Made by a program: the position numbers and the translations under genes. Source: Sphingomonadales bacterium (GTDB lineage Bacteria; Pseudomonadota; Alphaproteobacteria; Sphingomonadales; Sphingomonadaceae). From it: a DNA stretch of 64,000 nt. Of this stretch, positions 18,210 to 26,328 are shown one piece after another (positions within the stretch are counted from its first letter, which is position 1; each line of letters opens with the position of its first letter). The notes under the pieces are model-generated. The model had not been told where the DNA came from and did not search any database. It worked only from the letters and a program-made list of their open reading frames with translations. The stretch is from assembly GCA_013297725.1 (NCBI GenBank), contig JAAFIB010000004.1, positions 22,955 to 86,954 of the forward strand. Direction: 5' to 3'.

Positions 18210-18234
18210 TTGAAAGCCTGCGCAAACGCCTCAT
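18210..18234 (+). promoter_or_regulatory. Candidate RpoH (heat-shock) promoter for lon
   Basis: TTGAAA at 18210-18215 and CCTCAT at 18229-18234 are 13 bp apart. This is close to the heat-shock sigma-32 pattern (TTGAAA, 13-14 bp, CCCCAT). It lies about 45 bp before the lon start, and lon is a classic RpoH target. Confidence 0.4.
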
Positions 18235-18279
18235 ATTCGGGTCAAAGCGGTGATATCTATGGCCCGCGCTGGAGTGAAT

Positions 18280-20679
18280 ATGACGCAAATCCTACCTTTA
18301 TTGCCGCTGCGCGACATCGTGGTTTTCCCGGGCATGATTGTGCCTTTGTTCGTCGGGCGCGATAAATCGGTTGTCGCTTTGGAAAAGGCGATGGCGGCGG
18401 ATAAGGAAATTTTCCTCGTGGCTCAGCTTGATCCGGCGGAGGATGATCCCGATACCGATGATCTGTATACTGTCGGTGTGTCCGCAACGATCATGCAACT
18501 GTTAAAGCTGCCTGATGGCACCGTCCGCGTTCTTGTCGAGGGTAAGCAGCGCGCGAATATGATCCGGCTGCGCAGCGATGCCCCCGATTTTGTCGAAGCC
18601 GAAATCGAGATGATCGATGTTCAAACATCCCAAGGGCCAGAGACGACGGCGTTAATGCGCTCGGTAAATGACCAGTTTGAAAATTATTCTAAGCTCAACA
18701 AGAAAATGCCTGCGGAAACTTCGGTGCAACTCGCCGAGATTGATGAACCGTCAAAGCTGGCTGATGCGGTTGCGGCAAACCTGACGCTGAAAGTATCTGA
18801 TAAACAAGCGTTGCTGGTTGAAGCGGATCCGTTGAAGCGATTGGAAATGACCTTTGCCTTTATGGAAGGCGAATTGGGTGTCTTGCAGGTCGAAAAGAAA
18901 ATCCGTGGCCGCGTAAAGCGCCAAATGGAAAAATCGCAGCGCGAATATTATCTGAATGAGCAGATGAAAGCGATCCAGCGTGAGCTTGGCAATGCCGATG
19001 AAGACGGCGGCGATGAAATGGCTGAGCTGCAGACCAAGATCGACACGCTGAAGCTATCCAAAGAAGCCAAAACCCGCGCCAATGTGGAAATGAAAAAGCT
19101 GCGCAGCATGGCGCCGATGTCGGCAGAGGCCACTGTTGTGCGCAACTATCTGGACACGTTGCTTGGCATTCCATGGGGCAAAAAATCCAAGCTGAAACGC
19201 GATATCGCCAAGGCGCAAGAGGTGCTTGATGAGGATCACTTCGCGCTGGAAAAGGTCAAGGACCGGATCATCGAATATCTGGCGGTGCAGGCGCGGACCA
19301 ACAAATTGAAAGGCCCGATCCTGTGTCTCGTTGGCCCTCCGGGTGTTGGCAAAACCTCGCTTGGCAAATCGATCGCGAAAGCCACTGGCCGCGAGTTTAT
19401 TCGCCAGTCGCTGGGCGGTGTGCGTGACGAAGCGGAAATTCGTGGACACCGGCGCACCTACATCGGATCAATGCCCGGTAAGATTGCCGCGAACCTGAAA
19501 AAGACAGGGACGATGAACCCGTTGTTCTTGCTGGACGAGATCGACAAGCTGGGTCAGGATTTCCGTGGTGATCCGGCGTCTGCGCTGCTTGAGGTGCTGG
19601 ACCCTGAACAGAACAATAAGTTCAACGACCATTATCTGGAAATCGACCTTGATCTGTCGGATGTGATGTTTGTGACCACAGCCAACACGATGAACCTGCC
19701 GCAAGCATTGCTTGACCGGATGGAGATCATCCGGCTGGAAGGTTACACCGAGGACGAAAAGCTGGAGATCGCAAAGCGCCATCTGGTCGATAAACAGGTT
19801 GAGGCTCATGGGCTAAAGGCCGGTGAGTTCACGCTAACCGAGGCGGCACTGCGCGACCTGATCCGTTATTACACGCGCGAGGCTGGCGTCCGCACGCTCG
19901 AGCGCGAGATCGCAAAGCTGGCACGCAAATCGCTACGCCGGATATTGGAAGGCAAAGCGACAAGCGTAACGATTACGCCCGAAAACCTTGCCGAATTTTC
20001 CGGCGTGCAAAAATACCGTCATGGCATTGGCGAGGAAGAAAATCAGATCGGCGCAGTGACCGGCCTTGCGTGGACCGAGGTGGGCGGCGAATTGCTGACC
20101 ATCGAGGCGGTGACGGTCTCGGGCAAAGGCCTGATCAAGACCACGGGCAAGTTGGGCGAAGTGATGTCTGAATCGATTCAGGCGGCGCTCAGCTATGTAA
20201 AGGCGCGCGCGCCCAGCTATGGCATTAAACCGTCGCTGTTTAACCGCAAAGATGTGCACATCCATTTGCCCGAAGGCGCAGTGCCAAAGGACGGTCCGTC
20301 GGCGGGTGTCGGCATGGTGACGGCAATCGTTTCGACATTGACCGGCAATGCTGTGCACCGCGATGTGGCGATGACTGGTGAGGTTACGCTGCGTGGCCGG
20401 GTGCTGCCCATTGGCGGGCTAAAGGAAAAACTGCTGGCGGCCTTGCGCGGCGGCATCAAAACGGTGCTGATCCCGCAGGACAATGAAAAAGACTTGGCCG
20501 ACATCCCTGCGAACATCAAAGAAGGGCTGGAAATCATTCCGGTAAGCCATGTGGATCAGGTGCTTGCCCGCGCACTGGTTGAGCCATTATCGCCGGTTGA
20601 ATGGACCGAGGCGGATGAATTGGCCAGCCTGTTACCACCTGTTGCAAGTGGCGGGCAGGGTGCGCCAGTCACGCATTAA
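18280..20679 (+). CDS. lon: ATP-dependent protease Lon
   Basis: The start is the ATG at 18280 (MTQILPLLPLRDIV), with GGAG 6-9 nt upstream. The GTG at 18250 would add residues foreign to the family. It gives 799 residues: Lon N-terminal substrate domain, helical coiled region (REYYLNEQMKAIQREL), AAA+ domain with Walker A GPPGVGKTS and Walker B LFLLDEIDKL, and the Ser-Lys protease domain with the catalytic Ser in PKDGPSAGVGM and Lys in the GGLKEK segment. It degrades misfolded and regulatory proteins in the cytoplasm. The hupB gene follows, the common proteobacterial order. Confidence 0.97.
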   Translation: MTQILPLLPLRDIVVFPGMIVPLFVGRDKSVVALEKAMAADKEIFLVAQLDPAEDDPDTDDLYTVGVSATIMQLLKLPDGTVRVLVEGKQRANMIRLRSDAPDFVEAEIEMIDVQTSQGPETTALMRSVNDQFENYSKLNKKMPAETSVQLAEIDEPSKLADAVAANLTLKVSDKQALLVEADPLKRLEMTFAFMEGELGVLQVEKKIRGRVKRQMEKSQREYYLNEQMKAIQRELGNADEDGGDEMAELQTKIDTLKLSKEAKTRANVEMKKLRSMAPMSAEATVVRNYLDTLLGIPWGKKSKLKRDIAKAQEVLDEDHFALEKVKDRIIEYLAVQARTNKLKGPILCLVGPPGVGKTSLGKSIAKATGREFIRQSLGGVRDEAEIRGHRRTYIGSMPGKIAANLKKTGTMNPLFLLDEIDKLGQDFRGDPASALLEVLDPEQNNKFNDHYLEIDLDLSDVMFVTTANTMNLPQALLDRMEIIRLEGYTEDEKLEIAKRHLVDKQVEAHGLKAGEFTLTEAALRDLIRYYTREAGVRTLEREIAKLARKSLRRILEGKATSVTITPENLAEFSGVQKYRHGIGEEENQIGAVTGLAWTEVGGELLTIEAVTVSGKGLIKTTGKLGEVMSESIQAALSYVKARAPSYGIKPSLFNRKDVHIHLPEGAVPKDGPSAGVGMVTAIVSTLTGNAVHRDVAMTGEVTLRGRVLPIGGLKEKLLAALRGGIKTVLIPQDNEKDLADIPANIKEGLEIIPVSHVDQVLARALVEPLSPVEWTEADELASLLPPVASGGQGAPVTH

Positions 20680-20714
20680 CGCCATCTTTTTGTCGGTTAT
20701 CGACAGTTTATCGT

Positions 20715-20741
20715 AAAAAAGCGTGAAACCCACGGTTTTTT
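20715..20741 (+). terminator. Intrinsic terminator after lon
   Basis: A run of six A, CGTG, a short loop, CACG and a run of six T form a stem 36 nt after the lon stop. The A/T symmetry means it could act in both directions. Confidence 0.55.
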
Positions 20742-20858
20742 GCCGACTTTTTCTTTGACAGCGGTTTGGATATCCGCCTTAGTCGGCCTCCGGACTGACC
20801 GTGATTCCTTTACGGAACCAGCCGTTATATATTCACTGTGAGGGGGGATCCCAATATT

Positions 20859-21131
20859 ATGAACAAAAATGATCTCGTAAGTGCTGTCGCTGAAGCAAGC
20901 GGCCTGACCAAGACCGATGCTGGCAAAGCTGTAGAAGCAACTTTTGACGCTGTTACCAAGGCGCTGAAAAAGGGTGACGAAGTTCGCCTGGTTGGCTTTG
21001 GCACCTTTGCTGTTGCAAAGCGTAAAGCATCGACCGGTCGTAACCCACGCACTGGTGAAGAAATGAAAATCCCTGCGTCGAACCAGCCTAAGTTTAAGGC
21101 CGGTAAAGCGTTGAAGGATGCCGTGAATTAA
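20859..21131 (+). CDS. hupB: HU-type DNA-binding protein
   Basis: A 90-residue histone-like protein starting at the ATG at 20859 (MNKNDLVSAVAEASGLTK), with a G-rich stretch (GAGGGGGGAT) about 10 nt before it. It has the HU signature GFGTFAVAKRKASTGRNPRTGE with the DNA-intercalating loop. HU bends and compacts DNA. It has its own upstream region after the lon terminator, including a TTGACA at 20755-20760 that could be a -35 box, and is followed by a strong terminator, so it is probably monocistronic. Confidence 0.96.
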   Translation: MNKNDLVSAVAEASGLTKTDAGKAVEATFDAVTKALKKGDEVRLVGFGTFAVAKRKASTGRNPRTGEEMKIPASNQPKFKAGKALKDAVN

Positions 21132-21172
21132 TTTTGTGAATGGCGGGGCTTCGGCTCCGCTATTTCCAAAGC

Positions 21173-21203
21173 AAAAGGGCCGTGCGATTGCGCGGCCCTT
21201 TTT
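21173..21203 (+). terminator. Intrinsic terminator after hupB
   Basis: AAAAGGGCCG and CGGCCCTTTT pair perfectly over 10 bp around a 10-nt loop and lead into a T-run. A second stem with a TTCG tetraloop (about 21143-21160) sits between this and the hupB stop. Confidence 0.85.
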
Positions 21204-21272
21204 GTTTGCCCAGATGGCGGGTGGATGGATTGGCGCTTTTGGGTCTTAATGTATGGTGGCGTAACTGTGAAT

Positions 21273-21361
21273 CGTCGCCCCGTGCTTGACACGGGGCTTG
21301 GCTTTTTGTGCGAACGATTAGGGGTGAAGAAGCCTAACCCCGTGTCAAGCACGGGGCGACG
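21273..21361. repeat. Inverted repeat pair, 24-bp perfect arms (REP-like, family 1)
   Basis: The arms at 21273-21296 and 21338-21361 are exact reverse complements, 41 nt apart. Each arm is itself a hairpin (CCCCGTG, CTTGA, CACGGGG). This two-level palindrome is the layout of paired REP elements. It lies between the hupB terminator and a small convergent gene and contains no gene. Confidence 0.8.
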
Positions 21362-21391
21362 AAAGAGGTTCCCTCAAAAGCCATCTAAAGC

Positions 21392-21568
21392 TTAAGCAGC
21401 CCGCCATCCAGAGCGCGGCGCACCGACGCGGATGGCGCGAACTACGGGCTGACCGCGCGATGCGATGACAGCATCAATCCGGGGCAGCGCGCGCAATACC
21501 GACGACCCGATAGCAGCAAAGGCAGCAAGCAATGCAGCAAGGAAAAGGACAGTAGAAAACAAGACCAT
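21392..21568 (-). CDS. 58-residue single-helix membrane protein, unknown function
   Basis: An ATG at 21568 is preceded by TTTAGGAGGTTCAC, a perfect Shine-Dalgarno at ideal distance. The frame encodes 58 residues: a hydrophobic N-terminal helix (LFSTVLFLAALLAAFAAIG) and a basic tail with VRAIRVGAPRSGW. I do not recognise the family. The strong translation signal, the clean membrane helix and the stop ahead of the repeat pair argue that it is real. It could be a small inner-membrane regulator, but no function is visible. Confidence 0.65.
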   Translation of the reverse strand: MVLFSTVLFLAALLAAFAAIGSSVLRALPRIDAVIASRGQPVVRAIRVGAPRSGWRAA

Positions 21569-21709
21569 GTGAACCTCCTAAAACGACTGAATTTCCGTTA
21601 ATGTTCACTATTTGTTCTTAACTGTCAATAGGAAATTCTAGGGCGTTGTTTTTATGATCCATTTGCGCGAAAACTGCGCAGAACCTTAACGATGGGAACG
21701 CGATCCGAT

Positions 21710-23002
21710 ATGCCCGATTTTGCAAGGCGTTCATTGCTGGCACTGCCCCTAGTTGCGCCCTTATTCGCGCCCGGTGGCACTCCCTTTGCGGCGGGGCTTG
21801 CCGCGATGCCAATCCGGTCAGAGCAGGAGCCGACGCTTTCCGATGACCTTTCGCATTATGTCGATCTGGGCGTCCACCGCGCAGGCACAACGGGGGAGCG
21901 CAAGACTGCTGTGTGGCTCAACGCGCGATTGCAGAAACTGGGTTACACCAGCCAGATTGACCGGTTCCCGATTTCAACGATTATCGATCCGTCGGGCCGA
22001 CTGCAATTTGCCGGACAAGACATATCTGTTTTTCCGCAATGGACGCCGCCTGCAAATGCATTTGGAAAGATTTCGGCACCGCTGCGCGCATTGTCCGACG
22101 ATCCCGGCCCTGCCACCATCCGTTTCGTCGCCAGCCCGGTCAGCTTTACCGCAAGCTGGAACCGCGCGTTGGATCAGCTGGCGATAGAGGCTAAGGCGAA
22201 AGGTGCGCTGGCGCTGATCGTGGCAATCGATATCCCATCGGGTGAGCTGTTCGTCAGCAACCAGCACAGTTCAGCGTTGCTGCCGCTGCCCGTTGCGTTG
22301 GTTGCCAAGCGCGATCTGCCGCGCCTGCAATCCGCAAGCGGCGTTCAGGCCAATCTGCGGCTGAAAGGAAAACCGGCTAAAACCCATTCGCTTAATGTGA
22401 TTGGCGAAAAGCAAGTTCAGAGTCAGGGCCAGAGTCAGGGCGGGAGTCAGGGTAAACGTATAGTCATCTCAACGCCGCTGACCGGCTGGTTTGCGTGCGG
22501 CGCCGAACGCGGGCCGGGGATTGCGCTGTGGCTGCGCCTTGCCCGCTATCTTGCCACACAAAATGTGCCGGTCACGATGCTGGGAACGGGCAGTCACGAG
22601 ATTGGGTATCTGGGCATCGATCACGCGCTGACCAATTATGGGCCAAAACCGGATGATGTCGCGCTGTGGCTACATCTGGGCGCTTCGCTGGGCGCGACGC
22701 GGCTGGACCGGGAATTTGCCTTTACCTCACCGCAATATCTGGTCGGCTTGCCCGGTAGCGCGCAAGCGGCCAAGCAAGCCTTTGCCGAACATCTGCCGAT
22801 CTACGTTTCGGGCGATGCAAAAACGCAAGGCGAGGCAGGGCCGATCATCGCCGCTGGCCACCGCAATTTCATTGGCATGTCAGGCATGTTCCCCACATTC
22901 CACACACCCGTCGATCTGGGCCAAGCAGTCGATTTCGCAAAGCTGGAACAGATCGCGCAAGCAGCCGAAGGATTGGTGCAGCAGGTTGTGGGTGCAGGAT
23001 AG
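21710..23002 (+). CDS. Exported M28-like peptidase fold protein with altered metal ligands
   Basis: The ATG at 21710 gives MPDFARRSLLALPLVAP, a twin-arginine-like signal. An ATG at 21692 is also possible, and neither has a strong ribosome-binding site. About 430 residues. The middle resembles a protease-associated insert, and the C-terminal half resembles M28 aminopeptidases. GTGSHEIGYLG sits where GEEIG.LGS is usual, and FHTPVD matches the last ligand region. The expected first ligand motif (H-x-D) is replaced by TPLTGWFACG, so peptidase activity is doubtful. A 12-nt unit is repeated near 22416-22452, encoding a Ser-Gln-Gly-rich linker. Confidence 0.6.
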   Translation: MPDFARRSLLALPLVAPLFAPGGTPFAAGLAAMPIRSEQEPTLSDDLSHYVDLGVHRAGTTGERKTAVWLNARLQKLGYTSQIDRFPISTIIDPSGRLQFAGQDISVFPQWTPPANAFGKISAPLRALSDDPGPATIRFVASPVSFTASWNRALDQLAIEAKAKGALALIVAIDIPSGELFVSNQHSSALLPLPVALVAKRDLPRLQSASGVQANLRLKGKPAKTHSLNVIGEKQVQSQGQSQGGSQGKRIVISTPLTGWFACGAERGPGIALWLRLARYLATQNVPVTMLGTGSHEIGYLGIDHALTNYGPKPDDVALWLHLGASLGATRLDREFAFTSPQYLVGLPGSAQAAKQAFAEHLPIYVSGDAKTQGEAGPIIAAGHRNFIGMSGMFPTFHTPVDLGQAVDFAKLEQIAQAAEGLVQQVVGAG

Positions 23003-23003
23003 C

Positions 23004-23018
23004 GTATTCGGTGTCCCC
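23004..23018. repeat. Left copy of a 15-bp inverted repeat bounding a 2.1-kb island
   Basis: GTATTCGGTGTCCCC here is the exact reverse complement of 25132-25146. The pair encloses the lipoprotein gene and the repeat-rich non-coding DNA, like terminal inverted repeats. The left copy lies just after the stop of the M28-like gene. Confidence 0.6.
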
Positions 23019-23071
23019 ACTAGACGGCGCACGGCAAAGGCAGAGTTTTTTGACATAGAGGGTCTTTGGCT

Positions 23072-23104
23072 AATTTAGGGGTAAAGTAAATTGTCACCGT
23101 AATT
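23072..23104 (-). repeat. Dispersed repeat, copy A (inverted)
   Basis: On the minus strand it reads AATTACGGTGACAATTTACT followed by TTACCCCTAAATTA. It matches copies B (24319-24351) and C (24780-24811) at nearly every position but points the opposite way. Confidence 0.7.
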
Positions 23105-23195
23105 TCAACATCGGAAAGGCCTTTGACATTTTGTCCATAACCACGATTGTAAGAATCCATCGAAAGGATGACTAAAAAGAGATCACGATTCATTG

Positions 23196-23903
23196 TCATT
23201 TCACCAATTCAGTAGAAAAAGGTCCCTTGCCTAGTAGTCTTAAATCAAGGTCACGAGGATCATCCATATAAGCAGGGGGACTTGGCTTAAGAGTTCCTCG
23301 GTGGGCTTCCAACCACCCCAATCTCATCCCAATCCCCGTCGTCACCGCCTCATCGGTCACCGCAACCATAATCCGCTTCAGCTTTACGCCGGGACCAAAG
23401 CTGGCAGCGAGGTTTAATGGATCTACCCGGGCCACGCTTGTCGGATCGGTAAGGTCAGAAAAGGTCACCAGAAGGGGGTAATATTCAGGCGAAACTTCGG
23501 CAGGAGATATTATCCCATCCTTGTTCGCTATGCGTTCAGCACTGACCTTTCGATCAAAATTAAAAGCAGGATCGAGTGTTTTCATCGACATGGTTGGCAA
23601 ATCCTGGTGCCGTGGATTCTCGATCTTTAACAATGCAAACAGCGTCTTGCCGCCAGGCAAATCTACTACAACCGCCTCGCCTCTTAATTCTGTATCCGAG
23701 CTAGAACCGCCTGTGATCAATTCCGTAGTGCGCCACGCACGCACAAAATAAACGGACGATCCACTGCGCAAACCTTCTGGTGTATCGACCTCAACAGTCA
23801 TTTTGAATTTATAGTTGTCGCGCCCAAGCAATGCGCCACAGCCCGAAAGCAAAGCCGCAGCGCCGCCAACCAACATCCCAAGAACCCCTCGCCGCGCCAT
23901 CAT
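23196..23903 (-). CDS. Lipoprotein of unknown function in repeat island
   Basis: The ATG at 23903 follows GGGAGAGGCGGC. It encodes about 235 residues with a twin-Arg-like basic start (MMARRGVLGM) and lipobox LLSGCG. The mature protein is mainly beta-like (FKMTVEVDTPEGLRSGSSVY, then ARVDPLNLAASFGPGVKLKR). It contains no motif I know. It is the only plausible intact gene in the island between 23.0 and 25.2 kb, and it is convergent with the M28-like gene. Either it is cargo of the island or the repeats were inserted on both sides of an older gene; the sequence does not decide. Confidence 0.6.
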   Translation of the reverse strand: MMARRGVLGMLVGGAAALLSGCGALLGRDNYKFKMTVEVDTPEGLRSGSSVYFVRAWRTTELITGGSSSDTELRGEAVVVDLPGGKTLFALLKIENPRHQDLPTMSMKTLDPAFNFDRKVSAERIANKDGIISPAEVSPEYYPLLVTFSDLTDPTSVARVDPLNLAASFGPGVKLKRIMVAVTDEAVTTGIGMRLGWLEAHRGTLKPSPPAYMDDPRDLDLRLLGKGPFSTELVK

Positions 23904-24135
23904 GCCGCCTCTCCCTGACACCGCCCACGCGAATCACCCAACGCCCGCAGCTCCCCGCCACGCTCGTCACTCCACAAAATCTGGCTGAATTCTGCCCCTG
24001 CTTTGCGCACACTGCCCCCACTCCTACAACGCAGAATGCCAAATCTGCGCAATAACGCAAGTCACGGTTCGGCAATTCTGGAATTCTGGGGGCATAATAC
24101 TAATTCTAGCTTTTGACTGAGCCATAGTGCCATGG

Positions 24136-24272
24136 TTTGGTTAGAAGAAATAAGGGAAATAAGAAAGAAGGATAAAGGATAATGCGGGAGCACAGAGTGC
24201 CTCTTTTGGGCTGCGTATATGGGGATATCTAACGCCCTTATTTCTTTTTCCCCCTTTTTTCTTCTAACCAAA
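24136..24272. repeat. 14-bp inverted repeat pair with purine/pyrimidine flanks
   Basis: TTTGGTTAGAAGAA at 24136-24149 is the exact reverse complement of 24259-24272. The flanks also pair imperfectly (purine-rich against pyrimidine-rich), enclosing about 110 bp without a gene. The size is like a small non-autonomous element, but no target duplication was identified. Confidence 0.5.
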
Positions 24273-24318
24273 AATCAGCACAGCCCCTCGGTTCAAACGC
24301 TGAGCTGACTGCGTCAAG

Positions 24319-24351
24319 AATTACGGTGACAGTTTACTTAACCCCCAAATT
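24319..24351 (+). repeat. Dispersed repeat, copy B
   Basis: AATTACGGTGACAGTTTACT followed by TAACCCCCAAATT. Direct orientation relative to copy C, inverted relative to copy A. Confidence 0.7.
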
Positions 24352-24779
24352 CAATGATGGTCTGTAGCGTAGCTTGAAAACAGCCAATAGGCTGTCCCCG
24401 TTTTGCCGGCGACACAATACTAATTAGAACTACAGTGACTGTGCATTAAATTCCGCGATTGTGCAGCAGCAAGGCGTGCAAAAAATGTCAAAGAAACAGG
24501 AGAAGGGAAGAGATTTGGGCATGGCTGACATCTCCCTTCCTCCCATCTCTTTTGCATATCCTTGATGACTTTAAGGCATTCCGGCCAAGCCGATTTATCC
24601 GTTGCAATGTAGGATTGCGTTTGCAATTGTTCTGTATTCGTTCTGCCTTCAGCAGATCGGCACGCTCTTTCTTATCGTTGGCATCCCATTCCCATTCCCC
24701 GCATGGACGAGTGTGACTTAACGCCCAGAAGTTTACACTTTTGGGTTCGTCATGGTAAACTTTACACAGATTGTGCTGG

Positions 24780-24811
24780 AGTTACGGTGACAGTTTACTT
24801 AACCCCTAAAT
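24780..24811 (+). repeat. Dispersed repeat, copy C
   Basis: AGTTACGGTGACAGTTTACT followed by TAACCCCTAAAT. It differs from copy B at only two or three positions. Confidence 0.7.
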
Positions 24812-25131
24812 AAGCTGCCATTCCAACCTTGACTTCGCCACCATGTTCGTGTAATGTTCCAATAGTGTTGCTCTTTGATATCATTCGCGTCCCTTCCAAT
24901 AAACTCGTCGCACAGTCGCGTCCCTTAAATTGACAAAGTTGACACTTCAGCCCTTTTGAAGCGTAATTTTTGTCAAGTTAAGCCTGCTCAAGCACTTCTC
25001 GACACCGTTTCAGGTGAGACCTTAGTGTGACTTTCCGGCCTACGCTAAGGCTTGCTCCTTCGCTGTGCTACGGCGCACAAGTCGGCTGACACGTCTGCGT
25101 TATGGCGCTGTGTTAATCCTCCCGCTAAGCC

Positions 25132-25155
25132 GGGGACACCGAATACGGTGTCCCC
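25132..25155. repeat. Palindrome; right copy of the 15-bp island-bounding repeat
   Basis: GGGGACACC, GAATAC, GGTGTCCCC form a 9-bp stem followed by GTTTTG. Its left 15 nt are the reverse complement of 23004-23018. It could also work as a weak terminator. Confidence 0.6.
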
Positions 25156-25264
25156 GTTTTGCTGCCGAATAGCGCCACTCCACGCACAACCCTTGACGAA
25201 TCGCGCGGGCGCGTCTAACCGCCGCCGCACTCCACATGGGAAGCGCACATCACCGGTGCCTTTT

Positions 25265-25282
25265 CCGGACAATACCGTCCGG
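25265..25282 (+). promoter_or_regulatory. Stem-loop in the rpsB leader
   Basis: CCGGAC, AATACC, GTCCGG form a perfect 6-bp stem followed by TTTTGG, 45 nt before the rpsB start. A leader hairpin with a T-tract suggests attenuation or S2 autoregulation; this is inferred. Confidence 0.35.
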
Positions 25283-25327
25283 TTTTGGTTCTTGCTTCCC
25301 AGAGGTTCAACCGGAAGGAAAAAGACT

Positions 25328-26176
25328 ATGGCGGCACCTGTCGTTACCATGCACCATTTGCTCGATGCCGGAGCGCATTTCGGGCACCAGACACATCGCT
25401 GGAATCCAAAGATGAAGCCCTATATTTTCGGGGCTCGCAACGGGATTCACATTCTTGACTTATCGCAGACCGTTCCCCTGTTTGCCCGCGCGCTCGACTT
25501 TGTGTCGGCGACTGTGCAATCGGGCGGCAAAGTGCTGTTCGTTGGCACAAAGCGTCAGGCACAAGAGCCGATCGCTGATGCAGCGCGCGCTTCGGGCCAA
25601 CATTTCGTCAACCATCGCTGGTTGGGTGGCATGTTGACCAACTGGAAAACAGTGTCGAACTCGATCAAGAAGTTGAAGACGCTGGAAGAACAGCTGTCGG
25701 GCGAAACATCGGGTTTCACCAAGAAAGAAATCCTGCAAATGACGCGTGAGCGTGACAAGCTGGAACTGAGCCTTGGCGGTATCCGCGACATGGGCGGCGT
25801 CCCTGATGTTATGTTCGTGATCGATGCGAACAAAGAAGAACTGGCGATTAAAGAAGCCAACGTCCTTGGCATTCCCGTGGTTGCGGTTCTCGATTCAAAC
25901 GTTTCGCCAGATGGCATTGCCTTTCCTGTTCCAGCGAATGACGATGCTGCCCGCGCGATCCGCCTATATTGCGAAGCGATTGCTGCGGCATCGACCAAAG
26001 GCAATGTTAGCGCAGCAGTAGCACGCGGTGACGATCTAGGCGCTGCGGTTGAGCCAATGGCTGAGCCTGTTCTGGTCGAAGAAGCTGCACCCGTTGCTGA
26101 AGAAGCAGCTGTTGTAGAGGTTGCACCGGAAGTTGCAGTCGAAGCTGCTGCTGCTGAAGCGGCACCAGAAGCTTAA
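25328..26176 (+). CDS. rpsB: 30S ribosomal protein S2
   Basis: The start is the ATG at 25328 ([20 protein letters not shown]), with GGAAGGA 8 nt upstream. The open frame extends further 5' but has no S2 homology there. 282 residues. The S2 core ([19 protein letters not shown], then [18 protein letters not shown]) ends near residue 235, and a 40-residue Ala/Glu/Val-rich tail follows, a low-complexity extension common in alphaproteobacterial S2. It starts the usual rpsB-tsf-pyrH-frr run. Confidence 0.97.
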   Translation: MAAPVVTMHHLLDAGAHFGHQTHRWNPKMKPYIFGARNGIHILDLSQTVPLFARALDFVSATVQSGGKVLFVGTKRQAQEPIADAARASGQHFVNHRWLGGMLTNWKTVSNSIKKLKTLEEQLSGETSGFTKKEILQMTRERDKLELSLGGIRDMGGVPDVMFVIDANKEELAIKEANVLGIPVVAVLDSNVSPDGIAFPVPANDDAARAIRLYCEAIAAASTKGNVSAAVARGDDLGAAVEPMAEPVLVEEAAPVAEEAAVVEVAPEVAVEAAAAEAAPEA

Positions 26177-26184
26177 ACCGAATT

Positions 26185-26274
26185 TTCGTCATTCCCGCGA
26201 AGGCGGGAATCCATCACCTGCCGTATAGGTTTATAGCACCGGTGTTGGACCCCCGTCTTCACGGGGGTGACGAA
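26185..26274. repeat. Inverted repeat pair (REP-like, family 2) between rpsB and tsf
   Basis: The 29-nt arms 26185-26213 and 26246-26274 are imperfect reverse complements. Both share TTCGTCA at the outer end and TCCA at the inner end, and both have a hairpin with a GAAG loop. Where the arms differ, the changes are paired inside each hairpin (ATTCCCGC with GCGGGAAT; CCCCCGT with ACGGGGG), so the structures are conserved. A further stem (GGGGAC with GTCCCC, about 26285-26303) precedes the tsf ribosome-binding site. Confidence 0.75.
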
Positions 26275-26328
26275 GCTAAAAAATGGGGACTGGAAACGGT
26301 CCCCACACCCATTTTGAAAGGACATAGA

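Larger units (their letters stand above)
23904..25327. other. 1.4-kb repeat-rich stretch without a convincing gene
   Basis: Contains two direct copies of a 32-bp repeat, a 14-bp inverted pair, a palindrome and several AT-rich tracts. The only long frame of note has no start: minus-strand 24781 to 24488 reads 97 residues (LQHNLCKVYHDEPKSVNFWA and onward) with a charged helical segment DANDKKERADLLKAERIQ, then degenerates. It could be the relic of a gene, but I do not recognise it. The last 120 bp form the rpsB leader. Confidence 0.5.

Noticed and set aside
21416..22460. CRISPR array from closely spaced repeats
   Set aside because: The short repeats near 22416-22452 are a 12-nt tandem repeat inside a coding frame. 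No array of regular repeats and unique spacers exists in the window.
24459..24716. 85-codon plus-strand frame in the repeat island
   Set aside because: Low-complexity Ser/Arg composition and opposite the more protein-like minus frame.
25052..25327. N-terminal extension of rpsB
   Set aside because: It overlaps the palindrome and leader hairpin and has no S2 similarity. The ATG at 25328 has a strong ribosome-binding site.
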